64,000 bases of DNA from NCBI RefSeq assembly GCF_051622035.1, contig NC_135360.1, forward strand, positions 29,963,206 to 30,027,205. The letters run 5' to 3'. The notes under the pieces are model-generated. The model ran no database searches. It was given only the letters and a program-made list of their open reading frames with translations, and was not told the origin of the DNA. Below, one piece after another: positions 1 through 11,520 of this stretch; position 1 is the stretch's first letter; each line of letters begins with the position of its first letter. A program made the position numbers and the translations under genes. This DNA is from Arctopsyche grandis. Taxonomy: Eukaryota; Arthropoda; Insecta; Trichoptera; Hydropsychidae.

Positions 1-613
1 GCGGGGATCGTGCTTATCATCATTTTTCTCAATTTTTCCTTTTTCCGAGGGCGAAATTACCCGAGCATAAATACGGGGAAAAACCGTCCGAGACCAAACC
101 CACCCACAAGCACACCCACCCAGCCACTGGCTGCCCCTCTCTCTCTCCTCACACGTAGGTATCATATAAATTTTATATAAAGCACTCTCACCCCCGTACA
201 CTAAAAACTATAATTAATTATATACGAACTCTATCGATCACGGCGAACGGTTTTCTCTTGGCTGAATACAACTTTCGACTTTACAACTGAGGGATTGGCT
301 GCCTTTGAAGCGTCAAGATTGTTTGGGGAAGTTCGTCCGATGAGTATATTCAAACTTGAAAATCTGCAATATATTGTTACCGAGCAGCAGCACCGGGCTG
401 TATCCAAGCAACAACGATCGTAATTGGAATTTAATTTGTTTCGATGCACTTTGATTCTAAGTTCGTTAAAAACAATTTGCCATGGACGAATTTCTCCCGG
501 GTACAATGCGGATAAAATTTGAACCTTCTGCATACTAAAACGATCCAATGTACCCACATTCTCAATTATTATAATATATCACTACTTACGTAACATATAT
601 TTATTAAGGGTTT
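1..613. other. no gene seen; intergenic
   Basis: The stretch holds short CT-rich and AT-rich sequence. A frame on the minus strand near 231-557 has no recognisable domain and no spliced neighbour, so I treat it as chance. Confidence 0.4.
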
Positions 614-985
614 GGTGCATCCGCTCTAAAATCGCCAGATTAACAGAACGGCAGCTTTAAACGTAATTCTCGTTTTCTCGAATGATAGATTGCACACCAG
701 ATGACGAGTAACCTTTCGATGTGCACAGATGCAATTATTAAAATTGAGTTGAATCTTTCTGGCGAGTTTAATAAGGCAAGATTCGAATCTTGCCTTATTA
801 AACTCGCCTGAAAGATCCAACTCAATTTTAATAATTACCATTTTAATATCTGCATCTGTGCACATCGAAAGGTTACCCATCATCTGATGTGCAATCTATC
901 ATTCGAAAAGACGATAATTGCATTTAAAGCAGCCGTCCGTTAATCTGTCGTTAAATTTGTCTGGCGATTTTAGAGCGGATGCACC
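614..985. mobile_element. foldback MITE with long inverted arms
   Basis: The two ends are the same sequence in inverted orientation (GGTGCATCCGCTCTAAAATC at the left end, its complement at the right end), and the complementarity runs inward to a centre near 777. The two arms differ by small indels. No transposase is encoded, and I could not see a clear target-site duplication. The core, near TCCAACTCAATTTTAATAAT, is shared with elements at 19.0, 50.5 and 52.7 kb. Confidence 0.8.
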
Positions 986-1240
986 GCATCCATTTATTAA
1001 ACTTCACTTGTATTTGAAGTATATTTGCAGTCGGAAATACGCGAGTATTTTAATTAACCGACAGTTAATTAAGTTAATAATGCTAATTAATGTAACATAT
1101 AATGTAATAGAATATATATTTACAAATTTGACCAGAGATGTCTCTGTGGATATTTATTGACATGTATAATACTATTTACTTTAATTTGACATGTAACGAA
1201 AATTTAAAGCGGTGCTAGACATTTCCACTTAATTGATAAA
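986..1240. other. AT-rich intergenic, nothing seen
   Basis: No gene, repeat boundary or domain could be supported here. Confidence 0.4.
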
Positions 1241-1440
1241 ATAAATTAAAATCAAAAAAGGGTTGTTAGGGTAAAATAAACAAACAATTGAATTATCTCA
1301 AATGTGTGCGCTACCTGCGTTTTTCTGACAAATGGGAACGGGAACGAGAACGGGAACAGGAACGGAAATGAGAACGGGAGCGGGAACGGGAATTGCAGGC
1401 GTTATTGTTGAATTGCAACGCATGCCAGGTTAATTAATTA
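1240..1440 (+). repeat. interspersed repeat with degenerate GGGAAC hexamers
   Basis: Imperfect GGGAAC/GAGAAC hexamers fill 1332-1392 and are followed by a tract ending GCATGCCAGG. An inverted relative lies at 16076-16200 and another copy of the hexamer tract at 52556-52630. The shared flanks (TTGTTAGGGTAAAATAA, GACAAATGGGAACG) show an interspersed family rather than an isolated microsatellite. Confidence 0.65.
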
Positions 1441-1444
1441 TTAT

Positions 1445-1825
1445 ATTAATTAGCATATAATGCTTTGAACAGAGTGGTCACAGGTTCAAATCCCACTGGT
1501 TTTTACTGGCCTTGGATTTGTGACTCCAGGTCTATCATTACCAATAAGAGTGTGCCAATTTATTTTATTTTCATTGAAACAGGTCTAAAAAATAGGCAAC
1601 TTTACCCATTTTCTCACATTTTCGAATTTCGCTGATTTGTATAAAATGCTGAAAATTTACATATTTGACCATAAATGTCTATGTGGATATTAATTGACAT
1701 GTGTTTATGTACTTTGTATAATACTAATAATATTTGTATCAAATGTACAATGTTTCTGGCCAGGAAGGAGCATTGGAGTTACCTGTTAGGCCTTCCTGGT
1801 ATAAATTAAAGATAAAATAAAAATA
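1445..1825 (+). mobile_element. tRNA-headed SINE, variant head
   Basis: The head has TTAGCATATAATGC and a B-box-like GGTTCAAATCCC. The body includes TTGTGACTCCAGGTC, a stretch shared by all SINEs in this window. The 3' end is the hairpin formed by CCAGGAAGG and CCTTCCTGG, followed by an A-rich tail. The copy is diverged in the middle. Confidence 0.7.
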
Positions 1826-2370
1826 TATATACATTCCACATCACTTACATATTATACATATGTACGTATACTTTTTATACTGTTTACATTTTTATACAAG
1901 TAAAAACTTTAATAAGATATAAATAATTGCCTTAAGAAATCATACGTATAAACAGTGAGTTCTAATGAAGTTACCCATACTAAATTTGAACGAGAATCGA
2001 ATTAGTTTTGTATGAAAATGACAACTCAATAAGTTTTTACCCAGTGAAAGATGACATATTAAAGCTGAAAAAAATACTGTTTTGATAATCTGAATAATAT
2101 TAGCTGAATGGTAATAATCTCATGTTGAATTCTTTTCTTCAAGAAATTAATAAAATTAATTTATCTCAATCCCAATTTTTTTAAAAACGTATAAAACCAC
2201 ATTTTTCGGTTGAGATATTATTAAAAACAAATTATACTTAATCTACAAATTTACCTAAAAAATGAAATCTGTGATGCTTTTATGTGCCTATTTTTAAATC
2301 ATGAGAAATCAATTTTTTGCAGTGAATTCCACTTCAAATTACATACATATATTCAAAATATATATATAAG

Positions 2371-2800
2371 CCAGCAGTATGGCTCGGTGGATGCATTTAT
2401 GTTTAGTATCGAGAGGTTACCGGGTTCGATTTCGTGCTAATCTTTAAGGCTGCTAGTTAGACTTGGATATTTGTGACTCCAAGTCGATCATTTCCTATCA
2501 GAGTTTGCCAATTTATCTGATTTCATTGTTGAAACAGTTCCTCCATCAAATTGGCAAAAATCATCCTACCCGCTATGTCACAAATATCTGAATTTGATTT
2601 ATTAACAATATGTAAAAAATTATGTACAAGTCTAATTACATAGATATCTCTATGGATTAATTAATTAATTAAATAATTGTGAATTTCTTGTTCTTCGGCC
2701 TCTCAAAATACAGCGATTTATGTAATAAAAATGCTGCAATGTTTGTAATTAATTTTCTAGGAAGTTACATATGTTACATATGTAAAATGTAGAATAAAAT
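2371..2800 (+). mobile_element. tRNA-headed SINE
   Basis: The head AGCCAGCAGTATGGCTCGG with the B-box GGGTTCGATTTCGTG is followed by the common body (GGATATTTGTGACTCC, AGAGTTTGCCAATTTATC). The 3' hairpin is decayed. Confidence 0.75.
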
Positions 2801-4666
2801 ATCTAGTATGTAATAAGATAACCAATAATGCCAAGACGTATTAGGAATTTGCATTTAAATGTATTCGATGTATGTATATATTACATTTCTCCATAATATC
2901 CAAGTTAATTATACTCAGAATTGAAATTCAAATTTCAACATATTGATATTTTTAGACTTGCATACAATTCAGATGAAGAATTCGAATTTACATTCAATTT
3001 TTTTTATCATATTACAGATTTACAAAATAATGTTACTAATGAAGCCATATTAAAAAAGATTACATACATACATTTTTTTTTTCATCACTTTAATAAAAAT
3101 CTTAATCTAAAATCAGCGCATTTTCCGCCCAACAAAAGTCGCATACGACGAAAATCGACACGGTCCGGAAACAATGCGAATATGTACGTCCGACCACGTT
3201 GTTTTTCGGAACATTCTGGTTTTGATGTTATTAAATAAAGCATTTCCCAAGAGTAATCACGGCCGTATTCCCGGATTGGGATGCCGGAATGTAAATACCG
3301 GTCCGTAATATGTGAACAAACACACGGTCGGCCAAAGACGTGAAAAGCCGTCGTTGGTCCCACGGGCTCTTAAAACCGACGCTATACAAATTAGCCAGCT
3401 CGGACAGAATCGCACCAGTCCCCCAAAGTGTCATTCTTGACCACCCCTGATGTATACGGATAATTCCGTATTATATTCAAAATTGCCTCTACAATACAGA
3501 AACGGTAAAATTAGTGATTTTCTTTGGAAAACTCAAAATTATCACGAAAATAATCATATTTTATATACAGATGAATCGATATTATAAATACCAATAGGGG
3601 GCAAAACCTTGAAACGTGATAGAAGTATTGTATATATGATATAAATATTGACGAAAATTGTTTACTTGGCGAATTACACATATACAAGGTGAACCAATTG
3701 TTATTGCAATCGCATGCAATCGATTAATGCGATTTCGTTTAGTAAAATCAAATATAAATATATGTTTTTGCGATAGTATGAATGACGCCAATGATCAAAG
3801 ATCGTATTTATTTCAATTTTAATCGAAAAAATCAACGCTTTAAATACACTCTGGTATAAATGATACATATCGGAAACTGATAATTTAATCAGCCGCAGAT
3901 CTATGATAATTGTAAGTTTGACAAAAAGTACATGTAAGCAACTAGAACGAGATCAAAGAGAGTTTATTATAAAATCCCATAGTTTGTGATTTTAATGATA
4001 GGAAATGAAACTGAAGAGGATAAGTCATCGATGGGTGCATATTTTCATAATGTATTATCAGAAAATAAATTACTGAAATCAAAATTCAATCTTCATACAA
4101 TCCGCATGTTGGAAAATTTGATCTCGAAAGCGTAATCCTTTAATAATCCAAAATCAAAAACGTAAAATTTAGTAACGTTAGGTCATATCTGCAACAATAT
4201 ACTGTTGTTATCAAATTTTACGATTACGATCGGAAATGTAGAGGGATGGAGAAGAAGAGCCAGACCCTCGACACAACGGAATGATCTAATAATGAAAGCT
4301 ATTAGCTTTATTGCTAGTCGTCTTCGCACTGCGAAATATCCAAATAAATGGAGAGGAAGTGGCGAGAATACTTCATTAGCTCGTTCCAGAGGGGCTCGAT
4401 AATACTCGCTGTAATAGATACGAAAATATTCTGTTTTAAAAAAATTCGAATAAGATTTTATCATTAATTTAAACACATACATAGGTGATGAATCCACAAT
4501 TTGAACAAATTGAGTTTTGAATGCAGCTTTTTCCGATTCTTTACTTTATTTATTGGATAATTGAATGTACAATGTATATGTTTAATTTCATACGTGATAG
4601 TTACAGTTTTCGAATGGTACATGGGCATGAACTTATGCAATCGTATAATATGTACGTAGTAGCTAG
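2801..4666. other. intergenic stretch without a supportable gene
   Basis: Short frames at 2921-3238, 3085-3434 and 4183-4497 show no domain and no splice partner. The part from 3120 to 3440 is less AT-rich than its surroundings but I recognise nothing in it. Confidence 0.35.
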
Positions 4667-6191
4667 GGATTTAAATACCGGTACAACCAAAACTGGTTCT
4701 ACCGGTTTTTGGCAGAATTTAGATATACCGGTTTTCGGTCAAAATTCGACCTTCGGTACTACCGGTTACCAGTTAAGAATAGACTACAGGTAGTACCGAA
4801 ATATAATATATATATCGCCTATTTTGTATGGATTAGTCATGGATGAACACTCAACATCAACATTTTTGACTTGCTATGTAAAGAAGCTGCTAAGTTTCTC
4901 AAAAAATTTAAATTAAATATAAAATATGCCAAACATATCATACTTCTACTCAACTATTTCCGAGTACATATATTGATACTATTTGAATACTATACACATA
5001 TTCAAAATCCAAAAATTAATACATAATATTTAAAAGCTAAAACTATCCCTTGTACACAAAATGCTTCAAATCAGTGGACGCGTAATTTTTTTATTTTATA
5101 TCAAAATTGCTGATTCGTTTTTCGCGCAGTGTAGAACTCAACACATTATATTGTTATTAAAAAATTAAACGCTTTAAATAATTAACATACTACAAGTGAT
5201 AAATTCATATTTTATTGGAAATTAATTGCACTAAATGCTTAAATGAATCAAAACCAGCAAATATCGGTGCTACTGGTAGTATATACCAATGCTATTGGTA
5301 GAACTGGTACTACCAGTAGTACTGAATCCACTGGTAGTACTGGTATATGCCGGTAGTATTAGTATATACCAATAGTACCAGTATATGGCGATAGTATCGG
5401 TATATACCGGTAGTACCAGTTTATGTTGAAAGTATTGGTATATACCGGTAGTACCGGTATATGGCTATGGTGTCGGTATACACCGGTAGTACTAGTATAT
5501 GGTAATAGTATCGGTATATACCGGTATTACCGGTATATGGATATAGTGACGATATCTATCTGTAGTTCTGCTATATGGCGATAGTAGCAGTAACTATCGG
5601 TATTACCGGTATATGGCGATAATATCGGTATCTATCGGTAGTACCGTACCGGTATCTTGGGTATCTTCAGTTTCACATTTTATTGGTAATTAATTGCACT
5701 AAATGCTTAAATAAATCAAAACCAGCAAATATCGGTGCTACTGGTAGTATATACCAATGCTATTGGTAGAACTGGTATTACCAGTAGTCCTGAATACACT
5801 GGTAATACTGGTATATGCCGGTAGTATTAGTATATACCGATAGTACCGGTATATGGTGATAGTATCGGTATATACCGGTAGTACCAGTATATGTTGAAAG
5901 TATTGGTATATACCGGTAGTACCGGTATATATGGCTATGGTATTGGTATACACCGGTAGTACTATTATATGGTAATAGTATCGGTATATACCGGTATTAC
6001 CGGTATATGGATATAGTGACGATATCTATCTGTAGTTCTGGTATATGGCGATACTAGCAGTAACTGTCGGTATTACCAGTATATGGCGATAATATCGGTA
6101 TCTATCGGTAGTACCGTACCGGTATCTTGGATATCTTCGGTTTTTCGGTAGTACCGGTAGTGATAAATATGTTGATATTGTTGAATCCCTA
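4667..6191. mobile_element. probable non-autonomous hAT-like element with ACCGGT repeats
   Basis: The ends look like short inverted repeats: TAGGGATTTAAATACCGGTA on the left and GAATCCCTA on the right. The interior is dominated by degenerate GGTAGTACCGGTATAT units. A unit of about 468 bp is tandemly duplicated: CAGCAAATATCGGTGCTAC occurs at 5255 and again at 5723. A related fragment is at 32860-33070. The flanks share only TAGTA, so the target-site duplication is unproven. Confidence 0.55.
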
Positions 6192-6252
6192 CTAGTAATG
6201 ATAGAAGTTTTGTGATATTTTATATTTTATCAAAATATAAAAGGTCAGGTCA

Positions 6253-7015
6253 TATACAATTAGGGTTGCCAGATGGTATCCAAAAGGAGTACATGTCCTC
6301 CTTTTCCATGTTTTGTCGTCCCGCCCTCCCTTACCTACTGTAAGTCCTCCTTTTTGCTAAACATCGGTCGGGACTTATTTATGATGATTTAGTTTCATGC
6401 ATTGAGTTCTTGAGCATCAGAGGTGTAGAGATTGACGATATTAAGCTATACGATCAATTTTGTAACTTGATTTCATTTCTTAAATCAAAATCAGATGATG
6501 ATGAAGCATATTATGATTTGAAGTTGCACGAACAGTGGACAATCTACTTCAAAAGTGTTAAAAAAATTGAATGTTTCTCAGAACTGCTCAAGATCTGCGA
6601 GTTTTATTTTTGTATAAGCGCACATAATGCAAATATGGAAAGAGTTTTTTCCCTGATTAATACTCAGTGGAGCAATGAGAGGAATAGACTAAGTGTGCAG
6701 TCAGTTAAATCTTTAATTCTTACTCAATACAACTTCAAAAACATGACATGTGAAGATTTTTATAATTATTTGTTAAAAAACCAAGAACTTCTTTCCAAAA
6801 TTGGCAGCTCAGCTAAATATGATTAAAATAAAGTAAAATAATATTAAAAAAATTCGTTTTATTTCTGAATGTCCTCCTTTTTTACAGAAAATAAAATATA
6901 AATAAATAAAAATAAATAAAAAAAAAATAAAAATAAAAATAAAAGAAAATAAAAATAAATTTAGTCCCATCTGTCCTCCTTTATCATATTATCATCTGGC
7001 AACCCTATATACAAT
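6253..7015 (+). mobile_element. hAT element with 8-bp target-site duplication
   Basis: The element runs 6261-7007 (747 bp). It starts TAGGGTTGCCAGATG and ends CATCTGGCAACCCTA, a perfect 15-bp terminal inverted repeat. It is flanked on both sides by TATACAAT (6253-6260 and 7008-7015), the 8-bp duplication expected of hAT elements. It retains only the 3' part of a transposase gene, so it is an internally deleted, non-autonomous copy. Confidence 0.93.
6392..6826 (+). pseudogene. hAT transposase C-terminal dimerisation fragment
   Basis: The frame is open for about 144 codons, lacks an ATG and ends at a stop at 6824-6826. Its last half contains the hAT C-terminal dimerisation pattern (NANMERVFSLINTQW, then NERNRLSVQSVKSL), seen in Ac-like transposases. 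The catalytic core that would precede it is absent: the element's left end is only about 130 bp away. It is therefore a remnant inside the deleted element. A related C-terminus is found on the minus strand at 59.4-59.6 kb, with NVERIFFLMKIQWTDESNRL, which shows that the family has other members in the window. Confidence 0.85.
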
Positions 7016-7669
7016 GTACTTTTATAAAATAAAATCTTAATGAAATTGAAATCGAAAAAGTTAATTGGAGAGTATTGTGAATATCGTTTTTACATACATA
7101 TATTCAGTTCATCTGATTTATTCTCTTGAAACAATGTATTGCAGAGTTATCACCTATGCGCTCAATATTGAATGGAAAAGATAAGTTAGTTGGAAAATAA
7201 TTTAAAATAATGTCGCAGCGATGCGATGGCTCTATTGTTCGAGCAAGTTTTCCTCGTGTAACTATTGGCTCGTTAATATTCACTTTTACCGTTAGCGGCC
7301 ACGTTCTCCGCTCCACACGTGAGATATGCACGTGCAAGCGCCATTCTGGAACTTTTTTACGTTCAATATAAAACTTTTTCTCGAATCATTATTCAATAAC
7401 GTGCAGTTACCCTTTCAACGGGGAATGAGGAACGAGAGAGAGGTCTTGTTCTTGGGCCGTTCTCCTCCATTACATCTCCAATTGAGCGTTAAAATAAGAT
7501 CATAATATGATATTTATAATACTTGGCGTGAGAGTTATTCGATTTGCTTTGAGTGTGCTCGACCCTTTTGCTCATTTGTAGAACTAGAATGCCTATTGAT
7601 ACGAAATTTGTTTATTTATTTATACAGGTAAAAACCCATTTAAGCAAATTACATAATTTATTTATTTAT

Positions 7670-8156
7670 TTATTTTTACATACATATATACAAATATACC
7701 AGGAAGGCTTAACAGGTAAACCCCAAATGCGCCTTCCTGGTCCACATAATTATTACATAGATACATGTAAATCTAATCAATATCTGACATCTATCGTCAG
7801 ATATTACAAATATCGTATTAATACGATAAATAACGATGAATAACTTTCATGTAACAATACGAATTTTATATTCGATAAACAACCACAGAGACATCTATGG
7901 TGAGCAATATGGCGAAACCTAAGATATAACAATAACTAAAGGTTCGCAACAGAAAATTGGGAAGGAAACGCCAATTTTACAGGAATCGTTTCAATGAAAA
8001 TCAGAAAAATTGGCAAATTCTGATAAGAAACGATCGACCTTGACAAATCAAGGTCTGGCCAATAGCGAGACTGAGCGGGAATCGAACTCGTAACATCAAG
8101 TACGAGATAACATTAAATACATCAACATTCACCACTAGACTACGCTACTGGTTTAT
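7670..8156 (-). mobile_element. SINE, variant tRNA head
   Basis: Read on the minus strand, the head contains TAGTCTAGTGG and a B-box GAGTTCGATTCCC near 8085-8150. The common body follows (TCAGAATTTGCCAATTTTTC), and the 3' hairpin ACCAGGAAGGCGC/GCCTTCCTGG lies at 7700-7742 with a TTTA-rich tail. Confidence 0.75.
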
Positions 8157-8275
8157 AATAATAATAAAAACATACAATGAAATCTTATAATATAAATAAT
8201 ATAATATCTTATAAGATAATTTTATATTATAAAAATATCTTATAATATAAAATTAACAATAAAAGATAGGAAAAA

Positions 8276-8938
8276 TTAAGGAAACACACTTTTCTGAATG
8301 GATCCTATAAACCAACCAAAAGTAACATTAAATATGTCAATGTCCGTCTGATCAGCTAAATGGTTAAAAAGCCCTATGGCTGTGCATATAGGAGTATTTA
8401 AAAGAATGTTAGTTTTCGCTATAATTGGCGAAAACAGAACACATTTGCGTATTTTAAAATAATTTTCTGGTGCATAGAAAGTGAATTCGCTAAGAATTGG
8501 TGGATTATAAATATTTCCATGAAGAACAAGGAACATGTGTCGTGATAATAAAATACGACGACGAGATTCAAGACTGACTAAGTCCGTCATTCCCAAAATA
8601 AATTTGCTTGGATATTACCAAATTATGTAGTTAAACTCCAATAGAGACCTGACAAAAGAATTGTAGAGGCAAATTATACAATTGTAATTAGACAGCAAAT
8701 AAGATTGTCTGATTACAAATGCTAATGATTGGTTAGACTTATTGACAACATTTAAAATATGATTTTTAAATGTGAAATTACTGTCAAAAACTACACCAAG
8801 ATCACGAATCATAAACACTTGATTCAGAACAATCTCGTCCATTGAATATTGAAAACTTGAGAAGTTTCGCGATCCAGTGAAAGTGATTGCTTTACATGTG
8901 CTTAAGGAAAATGACATGCGATTGTTTTGCGACCACAA
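8276..8938 (-). pseudogene. non-LTR retrotransposon reverse transcriptase, C-terminal remnant
   Basis: Two minus-strand frames join in sequence. The first (8938-8615) has RDLGVVFDSNFTFKNHI and SFVRSLLEFNYIIW, typical of the thumb and following region of Jockey-like LINE reverse transcriptases. The second (8596-8276) has LESRRRILLSRHMFLVLHG, the usual next block. They are separated by a stop/frame disruption near 8600, and the upstream palm with the catalytic aspartates is absent. It is a 5'-truncated, dead copy. Confidence 0.85.
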
Positions 8939-8942
8939 ATAG

Positions 8943-9440
8943 TTTGATTTTTACTTTATCTATGTACGTAGTAACAATAGATGAAGTTTTGTGATCATGC
9001 GAAAATTTGAACTCGAGATTTTGACTGATTCGAACTCAGAATCGATTACTGATCACGTTTTCATGATCTAGAAAATATGTGTGTGTGTGTCTGTGTGTCT
9101 GTGTATTTTGGGGATTTTTTGAACATCGTTAGTCCTAACGAACCGAAACTTAGTATCGGTTACTGAAATTCTTATCGACACGACGTAAATTTTTTTCAAA
9201 TTTTTAAGTTGACCGGAAATGGTACCTCCCCTTATAGGTGTCCTCTTTTTTTTAAGTTTTTGAATTCGATTATCTCCCAAACCGCTAACTTAATCGGATT
9301 GAATCTTTTTTACATGTAATATAAATAATAATTTTTATAACCTTATATTTTTTAAATATTTTTATCTGAACCGGACGTAGTACTTTTACTCTAGAGAATT
9401 GAGGGTTTTTATATTTTTCTCAGAAACCTTTTGGTTTATT
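8943..9440 (+). repeat. interspersed repeat, CCGGAA-box family
   Basis: The copy starts TTTACTTTATCTATGTACGT and matches, inverted, 39640-40209; a shorter + copy is at 62773-63010. It includes a GTGTGT microsatellite near 9080. The frame across 9068-9280 is also open in the inverted copy, but neither has an ATG, so I do not call a protein. Confidence 0.8.
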
Positions 9441-10790
9441 TTTTATTACCAGCCTCTTCTTTCTTCGCTTTCGATTTTTATAAACTTTAGCGGTATGAAA
9501 GTACGCCCCGCACCGCTACCTCCGTGCTCCAAAATGTTTCACTTTGACTTTCTATGTTTCATTCATGATATACATATGTATAAGAAATAAAATTAAGATT
9601 AATGTTACTAATAAGTTAAGCTTTCAATCAAAAATTCAAATCTTCAGAAGCTTTGCACATTTCATATGTATGTACAATAACTTTATCGCTTGATATTGAA
9701 ACTATTTTCAATTTATTTTCACCAAGACCTGTGTTATATTACGGATTATACGATATTATTTCAATATTGAAAATAAATGATTCACTATAAATAATCTGAT
9801 AGCGTTAATATTTTCAGATTATGACTGATGAGAATTTCATTGTACTACATACTTAATTAGTTCAACTCGGCGATAGCGATTGATAAAAAAAATGTAACTG
9901 GCCGCAAATTTCACAAATTTTCCTATTTTAATTTTAGAAAACACGATTTTAATTTGAATTTTTTTGTTTTCAAACGGAGAAGTGTAATGGGCTGTCGTGC
10001 TGGCCTTTGTTTCAGCGGTCAATTCAAACGCAATGTTTCAGCAACACATGTGTCCTGCTTCTGAAGCCAGATATACGTTTGTTTGCTACTTTTTTTTCCA
10101 TTTTTATATTTAAATATTAAAAACGGGCGGACAAAGGCTTTCGCATTTCGGACAAATAATCAACCATTTTCCATTTTCAATTCATGAGTCATACGGGCGC
10201 CTGTTCGTGAATAGTGACAAATTATATTCGAAAAAATATAATATACTATACATAAATACATATGTCTGAATATAATATTTTTGCACGTATTATATTTATC
10301 TCATTTCGAGCTGCTGTAATCCGTTTTTGATGCATAATGAATGTAACGTGTCAACCTTTGTCCGGTAACAATAGATTGTAAAAAAAAATTTCAACCGAAA
10401 AATTCGCAATAATATCTACTATCTTTATATGTACATATATATAAGTCTATAAAAAACTATAAAATATTTGAATATCTTCCACTATTATATTTTAATATGC
10501 AGGAACGGCTCGTGACATTAAAAATAGGCGACTTTAAAGGGATGGCTCGTGACTTTAAACACCCTAGATATATTTTTTTCCAAAAAATCCAAATTTAATA
10601 TGGATAATGCCTTTTTTTAGCCAATTATCGACTTCTTTGACTATGTGTTAAACAAAAATGTAATTTATAAAAAATATTTAATGCTAAAAATGATAGAATT
10701 GACATATTTTGATTGAAATTTTAAGTATACGTTGCAAAATATAGTTGGAATGTCGAAATACATTGATATATTTTTCGAATCGTATAGAAA
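9441..10790. other. intergenic; nothing recognised
   Basis: No domain, tRNA head, LTR end or inverted repeat is supported. A short motif, GGCTCGTGAC, is repeated at about 10507 and 10544. Confidence 0.35.
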
Positions 10791-10799
10791 ATATAGACA

Positions 10800-11090
10800 A
10801 CTGAGGCTGACGTGTTCTACCCCGAAGATACCTTTACGCAATCAACTAATAACTACCCTCTGTATACGGAAATACGTATCATTTATTCTGCCTCGACTGA
10901 CTGTCCACACTCTACACACAATACCACTAGCAAGTGCCAAAGTAGGAGACAGACCGAAGCTGGCGACCACGGGACCACGGCAGATAAACGACTGCCCCGA
11001 TATGAATTACGACCCAGTTCAACTCACCGCGTAGTGAGCTGGATAAAGAAACATTTCTTGACTTTTCTTGAGTCACCAACAATATAATTT
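10800..11090. other. GC-richer island, unknown
   Basis: Overlapping open frames on both strands in a locally GC-richer stretch suggest a decayed coding remnant, perhaps the interior of the LTR element whose end follows at 11258. I recognise no domain. Confidence 0.25.
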
Positions 11091-11257
11091 TTTTTATAGA
11101 GGCCCCGGTTACCGTCAAAGACGGTATATTCCGTCCCTGGTTATATGTACATATATACATATGTATACAAAGATGAAAGATTGTTTCTGCGTCTGTTTGC
11201 TTATATGACAATTTTTAATTTAGAACCAATAAATTTGGTATATTGTCTTTTGGTTCT

Positions 11258-11520
11258 GTTACATAGGGGTGGGTTCGGGGATTGAAATGATAGACTAAAG
11301 TCACTTCACAGCATTTATTCTAAAACTGAAGAGATCGCCACTCACTCAGTCCACCGTGTATTCCTCTTTTTAAAAGCAGGTAGCCGAGTGCTCGGAAATG
11401 CAATAGTCCGAGCAGGGCCGGCATTCCCTATAAACTTTATTTTCCACAAACTATAAATGTAGATTACAACATTCTTAAGCTCCGTTATTTACTTTTCAAC
11501 TTTAAGCCGTCCGAGTAACG
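11258..11520 (+). mobile_element. possible LTR remnant
   Basis: The start TGTTACATAGGGGTGGG resembles the start TGTTGCGTAGGGGTGGG of the LTRs at 16423, 16774 and 46329, and CACAGCATTTATT follows at a similar distance. The 3' end is not certain. Confidence 0.45.

Noticed and set aside
9068..9280. 70-codon basic frame, also open in the inverted copy at 39888-40100
   Set aside because: No ATG in either copy. A-rich repeat sequence gives Lys-rich frames by chance.
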